Under the pieces are notes generated by a model that had not been told where the DNA came from, did no database searches, and was given only the letters and a program-made list of their open reading frames with translations. A program made the position numbers and the translations under genes. Shown one piece after another: positions 9,446 through 19,424 of a stretch of 64,000 bases of DNA. How positions within the stretch are numbered: position 1 is the first letter of the stretch; every line of letters starts with the position of its first letter. Origin of the DNA: Sphingomonas folli. GTDB taxonomy: Bacteria; Pseudomonadota; Alphaproteobacteria; Sphingomonadales; Sphingomonadaceae. The stretch lies in NCBI RefSeq assembly GCF_019429525.1, contig NZ_JAHXZL010000013.1:1-64000 (forward strand). Direction: 5' to 3'.

Positions 9446-9471
9446 GGGGCGGCGGCCGCGGCCGTCGCCCC
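9446..9471 (+). terminator. Strong hairpin after TonB receptor gene
   Basis: GGGGCGGCGGC and GCCGTCGCCCC form an 11-bp stem, with one G-T pair, starting 8 bases after the receptor stop codon. There is no clear T-run, but the position suits a transcription end. Confidence 0.5.
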
Positions 9472-9477
9472 CGATGC

Positions 9478-9506
9478 GCCGATCCGCGAGCCCGACCCGC
9501 TATAAT
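9478..9506 (+). promoter_or_regulatory. Possible promoter of the chemoreceptor gene
   Basis: A perfect TATAAT lies at 9501-9506, about 50 bases before the chosen start of the chemoreceptor gene. The hexamer 17 bases upstream is poor. The exact -10 stands out in such GC-rich DNA, but the assignment is tentative. Confidence 0.35.
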
Positions 9507-9554
9507 GACGGTCTGCGACGCGCGCGGCGTCGCCGGAGCGGGAAAGGGACGCGG

Positions 9555-10901
9555 GTGGCGCTGTGGCACGCGAGGAGACCGTGGCGGCGCCACACCGATC
9601 CCGCCGCGCTGTTCGTCCACCTCGCACCGGACGCCATCTACGCCGCGCAGGACGACCGCTTCGTCTTCTGCAACCCGGGCGCGCTGCGCATGTTCGGCTA
9701 CAGCCGCGACGAGTTCATCGGCAGCAGTCCGGCGATCACCTCGCCGCCGCTGCAGCCCTGTGGCACGCCGTCGGCCGAGCTGATCACGCCGCGCGCGCAG
9801 GAGGCGATCCGCGACGGCGTCGCGCGCTTCGAGTGGCAGTGCCAGCGCAAGGACGGCAGCCAGTTCCCCGGGTTGGTCACGCTGCTGGCCGCCGAGATCG
9901 ACGGGCGGCCGGCGGTGGTGGGCACCACGATCGACGTCGCCGACGTCGCGCAGATGATCGACGGCGTCACCGCCGGGCTGCGCCGCGTCGCCGCGGGTGA
10001 TCTCAGCGAGCCGATCCGCCATACGTTCGCGCCGCGCTACGACGCGGTGCGCCGCTCGTTCAACGCGGTGGTGGACGACCTGCGCCGGCTGGTCGGCGCG
10101 GTGGCGGACGGGGCGCGCGCGATCCGCGGCGGCACGCTCGAGATCAGCACCGCCGCCGACGGCGTGTCGAACCGGATCGAGCGCCAGGCCGCCGCGCTGG
10201 AGCAGAGCGCCGCGGGGCTGGAGCAGCTCACCGCCAGCCTCGCCGCGACCGCGGGCGAGACCGACGCGGCCAGCGCGCTGGTCGCCGCCGCGCGCGCCGA
10301 CACGGGCGCCACCGCCACGCTGGCGCAGCACGCGATCGCCGCGATGCGCGCGATCGAACATGCCAGCCAGGAGATCGGGGAGATCATCGCGGTGATCGAC
10401 GGCATCGCCTTCCAGACCAACCTGCTCGCGCTCAACGCCGGGGTGGAGGCGGCGCGCGCGGGGGAGGCCGGGCGCGGCTTCGCGGTCGTGGCGCAGGAGG
10501 TGCGCGCGCTGGCACAGCGCTCGGCCGAGGCGGCGCGCGACGTCAAGCAGCGCATCGGCACCGCCACCGAGCAGGTCGTCGCCGGTGTCGCGCTGGTCGA
10601 CCAGACCGACGGCGCGCTGCGCCGCATCGTCGCGCAGATAGACGGGATCGACGAGCGCATCAGGCGCATGGCGCGCGCCACGCGGCAGGAGGCGGACGGG
10701 ATCGGCCAGCTCAACGTCGCGGTGGCGGAGATGAGCGGCGCGACGCAGCAGCACGCCGCGATGATCGAGCAGACCAACGCGGCGGCGCACGACCTCGCCG
10801 AGCGCGCCGCCCGGCTGGAGCGCGACGTGGCGCGCTTCCGCCTCGACGCGACCGCGCCGTCACCGTCGCGCGCGATCGTGGCGCCGCCGCGCCGCGGGTG
10901 A
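9555..10901 (+). CDS. Soluble PAS-domain methyl-accepting chemotaxis protein
   Basis: This 448-residue signal transducer has no membrane segment. An N-terminal PAS domain spans about 20-130 (DAIYAAQDDRFVFCNPGAL). A HAMP-like linker follows at about 135-190. The MCP signalling domain then runs to about 430, with the hairpin tip IDGIAFQTNLLALNAGVEAA and FAVVAQEVRALAQRSAEAAR. The tip core is close to the canonical sequence that contacts CheA and CheW. The GTG at 9555 is chosen because AAAGGGA precedes it and the PAS domain starts soon after. No che genes lie nearby, so it must use an array encoded elsewhere. PAS sensing of redox, haem or flavin is common, but the ligand is not visible. Confidence 0.88.
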   Translation: MALWHARRPWRRHTDPAALFVHLAPDAIYAAQDDRFVFCNPGALRMFGYSRDEFIGSSPAITSPPLQPCGTPSAELITPRAQEAIRDGVARFEWQCQRKDGSQFPGLVTLLAAEIDGRPAVVGTTIDVADVAQMIDGVTAGLRRVAAGDLSEPIRHTFAPRYDAVRRSFNAVVDDLRRLVGAVADGARAIRGGTLEISTAADGVSNRIERQAAALEQSAAGLEQLTASLAATAGETDAASALVAAARADTGATATLAQHAIAAMRAIEHASQEIGEIIAVIDGIAFQTNLLALNAGVEAARAGEAGRGFAVVAQEVRALAQRSAEAARDVKQRIGTATEQVVAGVALVDQTDGALRRIVAQIDGIDERIRRMARATRQEADGIGQLNVAVAEMSGATQQHAAMIEQTNAAAHDLAERAARLERDVARFRLDATAPSPSRAIVAPPRRG

Positions 10902-10914
10902 GGGGCGCGGCGGC
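10883..10914. terminator. Perfect 11-bp hairpin at chemoreceptor 3' end
   Basis: GCCGCCGCGCC and GGCGCGGCGGC form a perfect stem that spans the chemoreceptor stop codon and faces a convergent small gene. It is a plausible two-way transcription end; no T-run is present. Confidence 0.45.
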
Positions 10915-10937
10915 GACGGCGCGTGCGCGCCCGGGTC

Positions 10938-11126
10938 TCAGCGCCGGAAGAGCGTGATCAGCGCGTCGACCAGCGTCGCGCCGCCGATGGGCGCGAGCAG
11001 CAGCAGCAGCATGTTGGCCAGCACCAGCCGCCCGAGCCAGCGCTCCTGCCGCGGCGACAGTCGCGGGCGCGCCGGGCGCGGCTCCCAGCGGGGCGGCGGC
11101 GGCTGATCGCGGAAGTCCATGAACAT
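10938..11126 (-). CDS. Small single-pass membrane protein, unknown
   Basis: This is a 62-residue protein. The N-terminal half is Pro/Arg-rich (DQPPPPRWEPRPARPR). One hydrophobic helix lies near the C-terminus (LVLANMLLLLLAPIGGATLV), and the tail ends in LITLFRR. ATG 11126 is preceded by GGAGTG at fitting distance; ATG 11120 is a close alternative. No family is recognised. The reading frame is supported by the ribosome site and the membrane segment only. Confidence 0.5.
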   Translation of the reverse strand: MFMDFRDQPPPPRWEPRPARPRLSPRQERWLGRLVLANMLLLLLAPIGGATLVDALITLFRR

Positions 11127-11199
11127 GCGGGTCACTCCGGGTCGCGCGCGGACATAACGCACGAGCCGCGTCACCGGCGCATCGTCCCTCCGGATCGTG

Positions 11200-11622
11200 T
11201 CAGTGCGCGGCCGGCGACGCTGGAGCGGGCAGCGGCGCGACCAGCGGCGAGTCGGCTCGGTCGACGAGGTAGAAAGCGGTGAGTGCCGCTGGCGCGACGC
11301 TCGAGCCGTTGTCGAAATGCTCGATCACGGCCTCGGCGGGTTCGTAGAAGGCATCGCCGACGGCCAGCCGGCGGAGCGGCGCGTCACCGACCTGGAACAG
11401 GAAAGTACCCCGCGTGACGACGCCCACGACCGCCATCGGATGGCGATGACGACCGCTTCGCTGTGCCGGCGCGAACTCGATCCGGCTGCCCTTGATGGCC
11501 CGCACCACGGTGCCGGCGGGGAGCGCCTGATCGAGCAGCGACGTACGCTTGACCGCCCCGGGTACGGCGACCCCCGAGGGGGCCGGCAGCAGCAGCAGGA
11601 GGGCGGCGAGCGGTGAATGCAT
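11200..11622 (-). CDS. Secreted cupin-domain protein
   Basis: This 140-residue protein has a signal peptide (PLAALLLLLPAPSGVAVPG) and a single small-barrel cupin. The His-rich strand reads RSGRHRHPMAVVGVVTRG, and a second conserved strand reads FYEPAEAVIEHFDNG. Together these give the HxH...E...H metal set of cupin_2 proteins. ATG 11622 has AGGGG 6 bases upstream. The signal peptide places it in the periplasm or outside. Secreted cupins of this kind are common in proteobacteria with unassigned function. The neighbours give no operon partner. Confidence 0.75.
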   Translation of the reverse strand: MHSPLAALLLLLPAPSGVAVPGAVKRTSLLDQALPAGTVVRAIKGSRIEFAPAQRSGRHRHPMAVVGVVTRGTFLFQVGDAPLRRLAVGDAFYEPAEAVIEHFDNGSSVAPAALTAFYLVDRADSPLVAPLPAPASPAAH

Positions 11623-11747
11623 GTCTAACCCCTGACCGGCGGTGAGCAGCTCCGCCATGCACCCGCCGCCGCCCGCCTGCCATCATACGCTGCCCCACCA
11701 TGGCGGGCCCACGACGCGCGCCGACCGGGCGCGTCGCCCCCCTCACC

Positions 11748-12860
<1,113 letters not shown>

Positions 12861-12892
12861 GCGGGCAAGCTCCGTTGCGATAGAGGCCCCTT

Positions 12893-12945
12893 AGGTATAT
12901 CTAGGATACCTGGTGTCAATGAGGCGCCGTCGCGTCACTAGGTAT
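12893..12945. promoter_or_regulatory. AGGTAT operator between OYE and HxlR genes
   Basis: AGGTAT (12893-12898) and ATACCT (12906-12911) form an inverted repeat, and a further AGGTAT lies at 12940-12945. The sites fall in the 101-bp gap between the two divergent genes and stand out as AT-rich. HxlR regulators bind short inverted repeats in their own divergent promoters, so this is probably the regulator's operator. Confidence 0.65.
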
Positions 12946-12961
12946 CGTCGAGGAAACCGCC

Positions 12962-13399
12962 ATGCATCTGCCCGCGGACAAGGCCGAGTGCCGGCGTCGC
13001 TTCTCCAGCGACTGCCCGAGCCGCGACCTGTTCGACCAGATCGCGGACAAATGGACGATGATGGTGCTGACCGTGCTCGACGACGGGCCGCTGCGCTTCA
13101 ACGCGATCCGGCGCGGGCTGGAAGGGGTGACGCAGAAGGCGCTGACGCAGTGCCTGCGCCGGCTCGAGCGCAACGGGCTGGTCGAGCGGCGCGTGCTGGC
13201 GACCTCGCCGGTGGCGGTGGAATATGCGATCACGCCGCTCGGCCGCTCGCTCCAGCCGCCGTTCCGCGCGCTATACCGCTGGACGCGCGAGGCGATGCCC
13301 GGGGTGGAGGCGGCGCGCGCCGCGTTCGACGCGCGGGCGGGGTTAGGTCATCAGCGGCGGACGCCGGCTACTCCCTCCCCTTCAGGAGAGGGAGAATGA
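12962..13399 (+). CDS. HxlR-family transcriptional regulator
   Basis: This 145-residue regulator has the HxlR winged helix. CPSRDLFDQIADKWTMMVL sits at about 19-37, starting with the Cys often used for redox or aldehyde sensing. RFNAIRRGLEGVTQKALTQ and LRRLERNGLVERRV follow as the recognition region. The ATG has GAGGAA 6 bases upstream. The C-terminal tail (TPSPSGEGE) is encoded by a CTCCCT...AGGGAG palindrome and looks like repeat sequence read through into the gene. It is divergent from the Old Yellow Enzyme gene and probably controls it and itself. Confidence 0.9.
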   Translation: MHLPADKAECRRRFSSDCPSRDLFDQIADKWTMMVLTVLDDGPLRFNAIRRGLEGVTQKALTQCLRRLERNGLVERRVLATSPVAVEYAITPLGRSLQPPFRALYRWTREAMPGVEAARAAFDARAGLGHQRRTPATPSPSGEGE

Positions 13400-13402
13400 C
13401 GC

Positions 13403-15025
13403 CTAGGCCATCACCCGCCGCCCGCGCTGCACCGTGGCGCTGTGCCCGACGCGCGCGCGCGACGTGCGCTGGCGGATCGTGTCGACGAACAGCCAGTCGT
13501 TGCGCACCTGCTCGGGGGTGATCGTCAGCGCCATATAGCCGCGTCGCGACGTGTCGCACCATTTGAGCTCGGGGTTGCCCTCCACCATCATCCGCGCGAT
13601 CCGCGCGGGATCGGCGGTGAAGGCGCTCTCGAAGCCCGGCGAGGTCACCGCCTGGCCGGCGAACTCGACCCCCGCGGCGCCGTCCTGCGCCAGGTCGAAC
13701 GCCCAGGCATTGTGGCTGTCACCGCTGAGCACCACCAGCTCGGCCTCGGCCGCCTGCGCCGAGCGCAGGAAGCGCGCGCGCGCGGCGGGATAGCCGCCCC
13801 AGGAATCGAGGTTGGAGGCGACGCCCGCGCGCGTCGCCGCGATCGCGCCGCGGACGTAATCGTCGACATGGCCCGTCCCGCCGCCGAGCAGCGCCTCGGC
13901 CGCCACCGGCATCTGCTGCCTGCCCATGATCGTGCCGAAGCCGACCACCTGCCAGCGCTGCCCCTGCCTCACGGAGCGACGCAGGTCGTGCGCCAGCCAC
14001 ACCTCCTGCTGCGAGCCCATCATCGTCACCGCCGGGTCCTGCCAGGCACCGTCGCGGAACGCCTTCAGCGCGGCGGCGGGGTCGGGCGCGCGCAGCAGCG
14101 TCGCGATCTCGTTCTGGCGCGAGCGCGCGAACAGCCGCGTCTCGGTGCGCCACAGGGTCGCCAGCGTGCCGATGTCATAGGCCTTCCACGGCTCCTCGCT
14201 GACCGGCATCCACTCGCGATAGGCCTGGACCGAGGCGTCGCGGCGCTGGTTCCAGTCGCCCTCGGTGGCGGGGTCGTGGTTCTCGGCGCCGCCCTCCCAG
14301 CTGTCGTTGGCGCTCTCGTGATCGTCCCACTGCACCACCCAGGGGACGCGCGCGTGCAGCGCCTGCAGGTCGGGGTCGGCGCGGTAGCTGGCGTAGCGCA
14401 GGCGATAGTCGGCGAGGTGGATCGTCTCGGCGAGCGGCTGCGGCACGCGCCCCGCCACCTGCGCCGCCTTGGGCGGGTAATTGCCCGGCGAATATTCGTA
14501 GAAATAGTCGCCGAGGTGGACCACCAGGTCGAGGTCGTCGCGCGCGGCGGCGTGGCCATAGGCGTTGAACCAGCCGAAGCCGAGGTTCGAGCAGGAGAAG
14601 ATCGCCGCCGTGAAGCCCCGCGCCGCGTCGGTGGGCAGGGTCCGCGTGCGCCCGACCGGCGAGCGCGTGCCGTCGGCGGCGACGAAGCGGTAGTGATAGT
14701 CGGTGCCGGGGGTCAGCCCGTCGAGCGTCACCTTGGCGGTCCAGTCGCGCCACGCGCCGGTGACGAACGCGCCCGCGGCGACCACGCGCGCGAAGTCGGC
14801 GGTGTCGCTGATCTCGGCGACCAGCCGCGCCGAGTCGCCCGCCGCCGGGACGTGACGCGTCCACAGCAGCATCGAGTCGCTCGCCGGCTCGCCGCTCGCG
14901 ACCGAGTGGGTGAAGCCCCGCGCGGCGAGCACGGACTGCGCCGCGGCGAAGCCGGGCAGGGCGAGCGCGCCGAGGCCGAGCGTGCCGGTCGCGAGCAGCG
15001 AGCGGCGGGAGAGCGTGAGCGTCAT
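13403..15025 (-). CDS. phoD: PhoD-type alkaline phosphatase, Tat-exported
   Basis: This 540-residue secreted metallophosphatase should release phosphate from mono- and diesters. The N-terminus LSRRSLLATGTLGLGALALP is a Tat signal with a twin arginine. A beta-sandwich domain (FTHSVASGEPASDSMLLWTR) precedes the catalytic domain. Metal ligands are visible in VVHLGDYFYEY, in VPWVVQWDDHE and in VVLSGDSHNAWAF. The family uses iron and calcium. A TonB receptor gene lies directly upstream on the same strand; the gap is about 125 bp, so co-transcription is possible. It is convergent with, and almost touches, the HxlR gene. Confidence 0.93.
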   Translation of the reverse strand: MTLTLSRRSLLATGTLGLGALALPGFAAAQSVLAARGFTHSVASGEPASDSMLLWTRHVPAAGDSARLVAEISDTADFARVVAAGAFVTGAWRDWTAKVTLDGLTPGTDYHYRFVAADGTRSPVGRTRTLPTDAARGFTAAIFSCSNLGFGWFNAYGHAAARDDLDLVVHLGDYFYEYSPGNYPPKAAQVAGRVPQPLAETIHLADYRLRYASYRADPDLQALHARVPWVVQWDDHESANDSWEGGAENHDPATEGDWNQRRDASVQAYREWMPVSEEPWKAYDIGTLATLWRTETRLFARSRQNEIATLLRAPDPAAALKAFRDGAWQDPAVTMMGSQQEVWLAHDLRRSVRQGQRWQVVGFGTIMGRQQMPVAAEALLGGGTGHVDDYVRGAIAATRAGVASNLDSWGGYPAARARFLRSAQAAEAELVVLSGDSHNAWAFDLAQDGAAGVEFAGQAVTSPGFESAFTADPARIARMMVEGNPELKWCDTSRRGYMALTITPEQVRNDWLFVDTIRQRTSRARVGHSATVQRGRRVMA

Positions 15026-15150
15026 CGTGGCGGTTCCCCGGAAGCGAGTCCCCGCGCTCTCGGCCCGATCGGTGACGCCGGTGTGACAGGGGGGAGCAAC
15101 GCCGCTTCAGCGGATCGTCCTCCCCATGGTGCCGTCAGCGCGACGCTAGA

Positions 15151-18100
15151 TCACAGCCCCACCTTGAACCCGGCGCGGAACATGCGCCCGAAGATGCCGG
15201 TGCCGCCCTGCACCGGGTTGTACAGGTTGGCGCCGTAGGTCACCGGGTCGATCGGCGGCAGGTCGTCGAGCAGGTTGACCACGTTGACGTAGAAGGTCGC
15301 GCGGTCGTTGATCTTGACGCTGCCGGTGAGGTCGACGGTGATGTAGCTCTTGACGTCGCACGGCACGTAGCCGGGGTTGAGCGAGCAGTCGCCGCGCGTG
15401 CCGCCCTGGTCCTCCGCCGAGAGATTGTAGCCGTCGAAATACTGCGCCGTCGCGCTCAGCGTATAGGCCTTGTAGTTGAGCGTGTTCTGCCACGTCCCGC
15501 GCCACCGCGGCGTGCCCGAGCCGGCGGTGAGATTGTAGTTGCCGAGCGTGCCCTGATAGGTCTGCTTCGAGCCGTCGGCGAACTCGGTCGACAGCTCGAG
15601 GATCAGGCTCGCCTGCGCCGCCGAGGTGAAGCTGACGTCGTCGGCAAAGTCCAGCGTCCCGGTCGCGCCGAAGTCGATGCCCTGCGAGCGGATCGTGTTC
15701 TCGTTGACGTAGCTCGCCTCGACGAAGGCGAGGCGCGGGCGCGCGTTGGGGAAATTGGGGTCGATCACGTCGGGCACCAGGCCGAAGCCCGCCGGCGCGT
15801 CCTGCCCGGCATTGTAGGCGTCGATCGCGGCCTGGTTGTCCGCCGCGGCGATCGCGTCGGTCTTCTTGATGTTGAAATAGTCGACCGTCAGCGTCAGCTG
15901 GCGGATCGGCTCGAAGATCACGCCCGCGGTGAAGCTGCGCGACTTCTCGGGCTTGAGGTCGGGCGTGGCGCGCGTCGTCTGCCCGTAGGACGAGTTGCTG
16001 ATATAGGCCGGGCACGAGGTGAAGGTCGCCTGCGAGCAGCCATATTGCGCCAGGAACGCGTCCGAATAGGTGCTTTTCGAGGCGTTGACGAAGCCGCTGG
16101 TGGGCAGCGAGTTGGCCTCGCCGAAGCTCGGGATGCGGAAGCCGCGCGAGTAGGTGCCGCGGATCGCCAGCTGGCGGAACGGCGTGAACTTGGCCCCGAC
16201 CTTGGGCGAGAAGGCGCTCTGCCCGCTCGAGTATCTGTCGTAGCGGCCGGAGACGTTGACGAGGAATTGGTCGACGATCGGCGCGTTCAGCTCGGCGAAC
16301 GCCGAATAGACCGAGCGGCTGCCGTCGATGCCGAAGGCGTTGAGCACGAAATAGCGGTCGGTCGGGCCGTTATAGTCCGGGTTGGCGCTGGGCGAGTTGA
16401 TCGACTCGTAGCGATAGGCGATGCCGAGGCCGAGCTGGAGCGGGCCGCCGGGCAGCGTCGCCAGCGAGCGGCCGAGCGTCGCCTGCACCTGGGCGAGGTC
16501 GGACTGCGCGTCGGTGACGTTGTCGGGCGAGAGGAAGTTCTGCTGCGCCTGCGTGTTGGCGAACGGGTCGACGAAATCGTACGTGCCACGCGCGATCGCG
16601 GTGAGCAGGTTGTCGATGCGGACATAGCCCTGCTGCAGCCGGCGCAGGTCGGTGTGCATCGCGGTGGCGTCGACCGCATAGTCCCAGGTGTCGGCGACCT
16701 GCCCCTTGATGCCCAGCGCGGCGCGGTACACGCGGCTGCGGGTCTCGTCATAGGTGCGCAGGCTGGGCAAGCGGCCGACGATCCGCGCCACCTGCCCGCT
16801 CACCGCGAACGGGTTGTTGGGGTTGAGCGTGCCGTTGCTGGCGTTGCACCCGGTGTCGATGCCGTTGGCGGCGCCGACCCCGTTGGCGCAGACATAGACC
16901 GGCAGCGTCAGCGCGTACGAGCCCGGCGCGAAGGCGCCGCCGGTGCCGCTGGTGGTGAAGCGCGGGAAGTCGATCCCGGCGTTGGCGTTGGCGCGGATCG
17001 TCCCCAGCGAGCCGGTGTACCCGACGCGGCTCTGCTGGAAGTTGAACATGGCATAGGCCTCGGCATTGTCGCCGACCCGCGCGGTGAAGCGCGCCGAGCC
17101 GCCGAAGCGCTCGATCTGCGGCGAGATGACATTGTCGTTGTTGACGAGGTCGTCCTGGCACACCGAGGTGGGCGCGGCCGCGTTGACGAGGTTGCCGTCG
17201 TCGTCGGTGCGCGCCAGATCGGCGGCGCTGAGCGTGTAGCCCGGGCCGCGCGCGCAGCCGAGCGCCGGGTTGAGCTGCTGGTAGCGCCCCTGCGCGGTCG
17301 TGTTGGTGGGATCGAACGGGCGGACGTAGAGCGTGCCGCCGGTGTTGAAGACGCCCTCGGAGAAGGTGTAGCCGCCGTCGCCGTCGAGCCCGTTGACCAC
17401 CTGGTTGGGGCCGCACGCGCCGTCGTTGCAGATGCGGCGGCGGTCGTCGCTGTTGTAGGGGTACGGCCGGTCGCGGTTGTACAGCGCGCTCTGGCGGAAA
17501 TAGAAGCCGCTGACGTACGCGTTATAGCCGTTGTCGTCGAGGTCGCCGGTGCCCGCGATCAGGCTGAGCCGCTGGTTGGAGGCGTCGCCGCGCTCGCTGA
17601 TGCCCGCCTCGGCGCGGCCGCCGATGCCCTTGTACTGGCGCTTGGTGATGATGTTGACCACGCCCGCGATCGCGTCCGCGCCGTAGCTCGACGAGGCGCC
17701 GTCGCGCAGCACCTCGATGCGGTCGACGATGTCGTCGGGGATGGTGTTGAGGTCGACGAAGTTGCGCGTGCCGTCGTCGGAGAGCGGGTAATAGGCCGCG
17801 CGCACGCCGTCGAACAGCACCAGGGTCGAGTTGGTCGACAGGCCGCGCAGCGACACCGCGGACGCGCCGCCGGCGAAGGCACCGTTGGCCGTGAACGAGT
17901 TGGTCAGCGCCGGCCCGTTGTTCGAGGTGAGCTGCTGGATGCCCTCCTGCACCGTCGTCACGCCGCGCTGGTCGAGCGCCTCCGCGCTCACCGTGGTGAC
18001 GGGCGACGGGCTGGCGCGGTCGGTGGTGCGCAGGATCGATCCGGTGACGACGATGTCGCCGCCGGCGGGCGCCGCGGCGTCCGCGGGCTCGACCGGGCTC

Positions 18101-18273
18101 TGCTCGACCGGCGCGGGCGGCTGCTCGGCCTGCGGTGCCGTCGGCGTGGTCGGCGAGGCGACCTGGGCGTGCGCCGGCGCGGCGGCGAGGACGGTCAGGC
18201 TGGCGAGCGCGAGCGCGGAGCAAGCGACGTCGTGGCGCAGCGACGCGCGCGAGAACAGACGATGATCGGACAC
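15151..18273 (-). CDS. TonB-dependent receptor
   Basis: This 1040-residue outer-membrane receptor starts at a GTG (18273) with AGGGAG upstream. Its signal peptide ends in APAHAQ. A Pro/Ala-rich linker leads to IVVTGSILRTTDRASPSPV, then the plug with LVLFDGVRAAYYPLSDDG and SSYGADAIAGVVNIITKR. The barrel ends in RMFRAGFKVGL. The PhoD gene is next downstream on the same strand, so phosphate-ester or related uptake is one reading. That is context only; the plug does not reveal the ligand. Confidence 0.92.
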   Translation of the reverse strand: MSDHRLFSRASLRHDVACSALALASLTVLAAAPAHAQVASPTTPTAPQAEQPPAPVEQSPVEPADAAAPAGGDIVVTGSILRTTDRASPSPVTTVSAEALDQRGVTTVQEGIQQLTSNNGPALTNSFTANGAFAGGASAVSLRGLSTNSTLVLFDGVRAAYYPLSDDGTRNFVDLNTIPDDIVDRIEVLRDGASSSYGADAIAGVVNIITKRQYKGIGGRAEAGISERGDASNQRLSLIAGTGDLDDNGYNAYVSGFYFRQSALYNRDRPYPYNSDDRRRICNDGACGPNQVVNGLDGDGGYTFSEGVFNTGGTLYVRPFDPTNTTAQGRYQQLNPALGCARGPGYTLSAADLARTDDDGNLVNAAAPTSVCQDDLVNNDNVISPQIERFGGSARFTARVGDNAEAYAMFNFQQSRVGYTGSLGTIRANANAGIDFPRFTTSGTGGAFAPGSYALTLPVYVCANGVGAANGIDTGCNASNGTLNPNNPFAVSGQVARIVGRLPSLRTYDETRSRVYRAALGIKGQVADTWDYAVDATAMHTDLRRLQQGYVRIDNLLTAIARGTYDFVDPFANTQAQQNFLSPDNVTDAQSDLAQVQATLGRSLATLPGGPLQLGLGIAYRYESINSPSANPDYNGPTDRYFVLNAFGIDGSRSVYSAFAELNAPIVDQFLVNVSGRYDRYSSGQSAFSPKVGAKFTPFRQLAIRGTYSRGFRIPSFGEANSLPTSGFVNASKSTYSDAFLAQYGCSQATFTSCPAYISNSSYGQTTRATPDLKPEKSRSFTAGVIFEPIRQLTLTVDYFNIKKTDAIAAADNQAAIDAYNAGQDAPAGFGLVPDVIDPNFPNARPRLAFVEASYVNENTIRSQGIDFGATGTLDFADDVSFTSAAQASLILELSTEFADGSKQTYQGTLGNYNLTAGSGTPRWRGTWQNTLNYKAYTLSATAQYFDGYNLSAEDQGGTRGDCSLNPGYVPCDVKSYITVDLTGSVKINDRATFYVNVVNLLDDLPPIDPVTYGANLYNPVQGGTGIFGRMFRAGFKVGL

Positions 18274-18468
18274 GGTGGACTCCCTGGTGCACCCGCGCCG
18301 GGGGGCAGCGCGGGTGTCATGCTTCCCATGCCGCGCGGAGTCGGACGCCCCGCTGCGACGATGGTTAATGAGACGCCCTCGTCACCCAATTGTAAACTCT
18401 GGCTCACGCTCGGATCACCGCGGTAAGCGCACGGTTCGTCACTGATGCTGACCTAATTCATCCCGTGA

Positions 18469-19275
18469 TCACAACGAGATGCCCTTCCGCCCCGCGAGCT
18501 CGACGACATATTGCCACGCCACCCGGCCGGAGCGGCTGCCGCGCTGCGTCGCCCAGCGCACCGCCTCGGCCGGGTCGAAGGCGAGCCCGTGCCGCTCGGC
18601 ATAGCCGCGCACGATCGCGAGATAATGGTCCTGGTCGACGGCGTGGAAGCCGAGGCTCAGCCCGAAGCGGTCGGCGAGCGCGAGCTGGTCGTCGTCGGCG
18701 TCGCGCGGGTTGATCGCGCGCTCGGCCACGGCGTGCTCGCGCACCACCAGGTGGCGCCGGTTGGCCGTGACGATCAGCCGCGCGTTGGCGGGGCGCGCCT
18801 CGGCGCCGCCCTCCAGCAGGGAGCGGAGCGCGCGCGCCTCGGCGGCGTCGTCGACGCCGAGGTCGTCGACGAACAGCGCGTAGGCGCGCGGCTGCCCCGC
18901 CAGCACGTCGAACAGCCGCGGCAGCGCGGCGAGCTGCTCCGCCGCCACCTCGACGAGCGCGAGCGCGCCGCCGCGCGCCTGCACCGCGCCGACGCTGGCC
19001 TTGACCAACGCCGACTTGCCGGTACCGCGCGCGCCCCATAGCAGCACGTCCTGCGCGGCATGGCCCGCGGCGAGCCGCTCGAGGTTCGCCACCAGCGCGT
19101 CGCGCTGCTGGTCGACGCGCTGGAGCAGCGCGAGGTCGAGCGGCGCGAAGGCCCGCGTCGCGACCAGCACGCCGTCGCGCCAGACATAGGCCGCGTGCGC
19201 CAGCGGGTCGGCGGCGGGCGGCGGCGGCGGGGCGAGCCGCTCCAGCGCGGCGGCGATGCGATCGAGCGGGTCCAT
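18469..19275 (-). CDS. DUF815-family AAA+ ATPase
   Basis: This 268-residue cytoplasmic ATPase has Walker A GARGTGKSALVKA at about residue 82 and a Walker B-like ALFVDDLGVDD. A sensor-like RLIVTANRRHLV and a C-terminal lid with RSGRVAWQYV follow. This order and length fit the DUF815 family (ATP-binding proteins of unknown role, found in many alphaproteobacteria). The Pro/Ala-rich segment near residue 20 is a flexible linker. It is divergent from the next gene with about 150 bp between them. Function is not known. Confidence 0.85.
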   Translation of the reverse strand: MDPLDRIAAALERLAPPPPPAADPLAHAAYVWRDGVLVATRAFAPLDLALLQRVDQQRDALVANLERLAAGHAAQDVLLWGARGTGKSALVKASVGAVQARGGALALVEVAAEQLAALPRLFDVLAGQPRAYALFVDDLGVDDAAEARALRSLLEGGAEARPANARLIVTANRRHLVVREHAVAERAINPRDADDDQLALADRFGLSLGFHAVDQDHYLAIVRGYAERHGLAFDPAEAVRWATQRGSRSGRVAWQYVVELAGRKGISL

Positions 19276-19424
19276 CCGCGCGGGCTAGCGATGCGGCCGG
19301 TGCCGCTCAAGAGGCGCGCGCCGCGCTGCCCCGACCCTTCGATCCGGGTCAGGCGTCCGCCGCGGGCGCCGCCCTGCGCGCGCTCCTCATCCTATAACCC
19401 CTTGGACGAGCGAGGAGACGTGCG

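Noticed and set aside
6438..10790. A 1450-residue open frame on the minus strand across the second TonB receptor and chemoreceptor genes
   Set aside because: It is antisense to two clear genes and has the Arg/Ala/Asp-rich composition of a GC-rich shadow frame.
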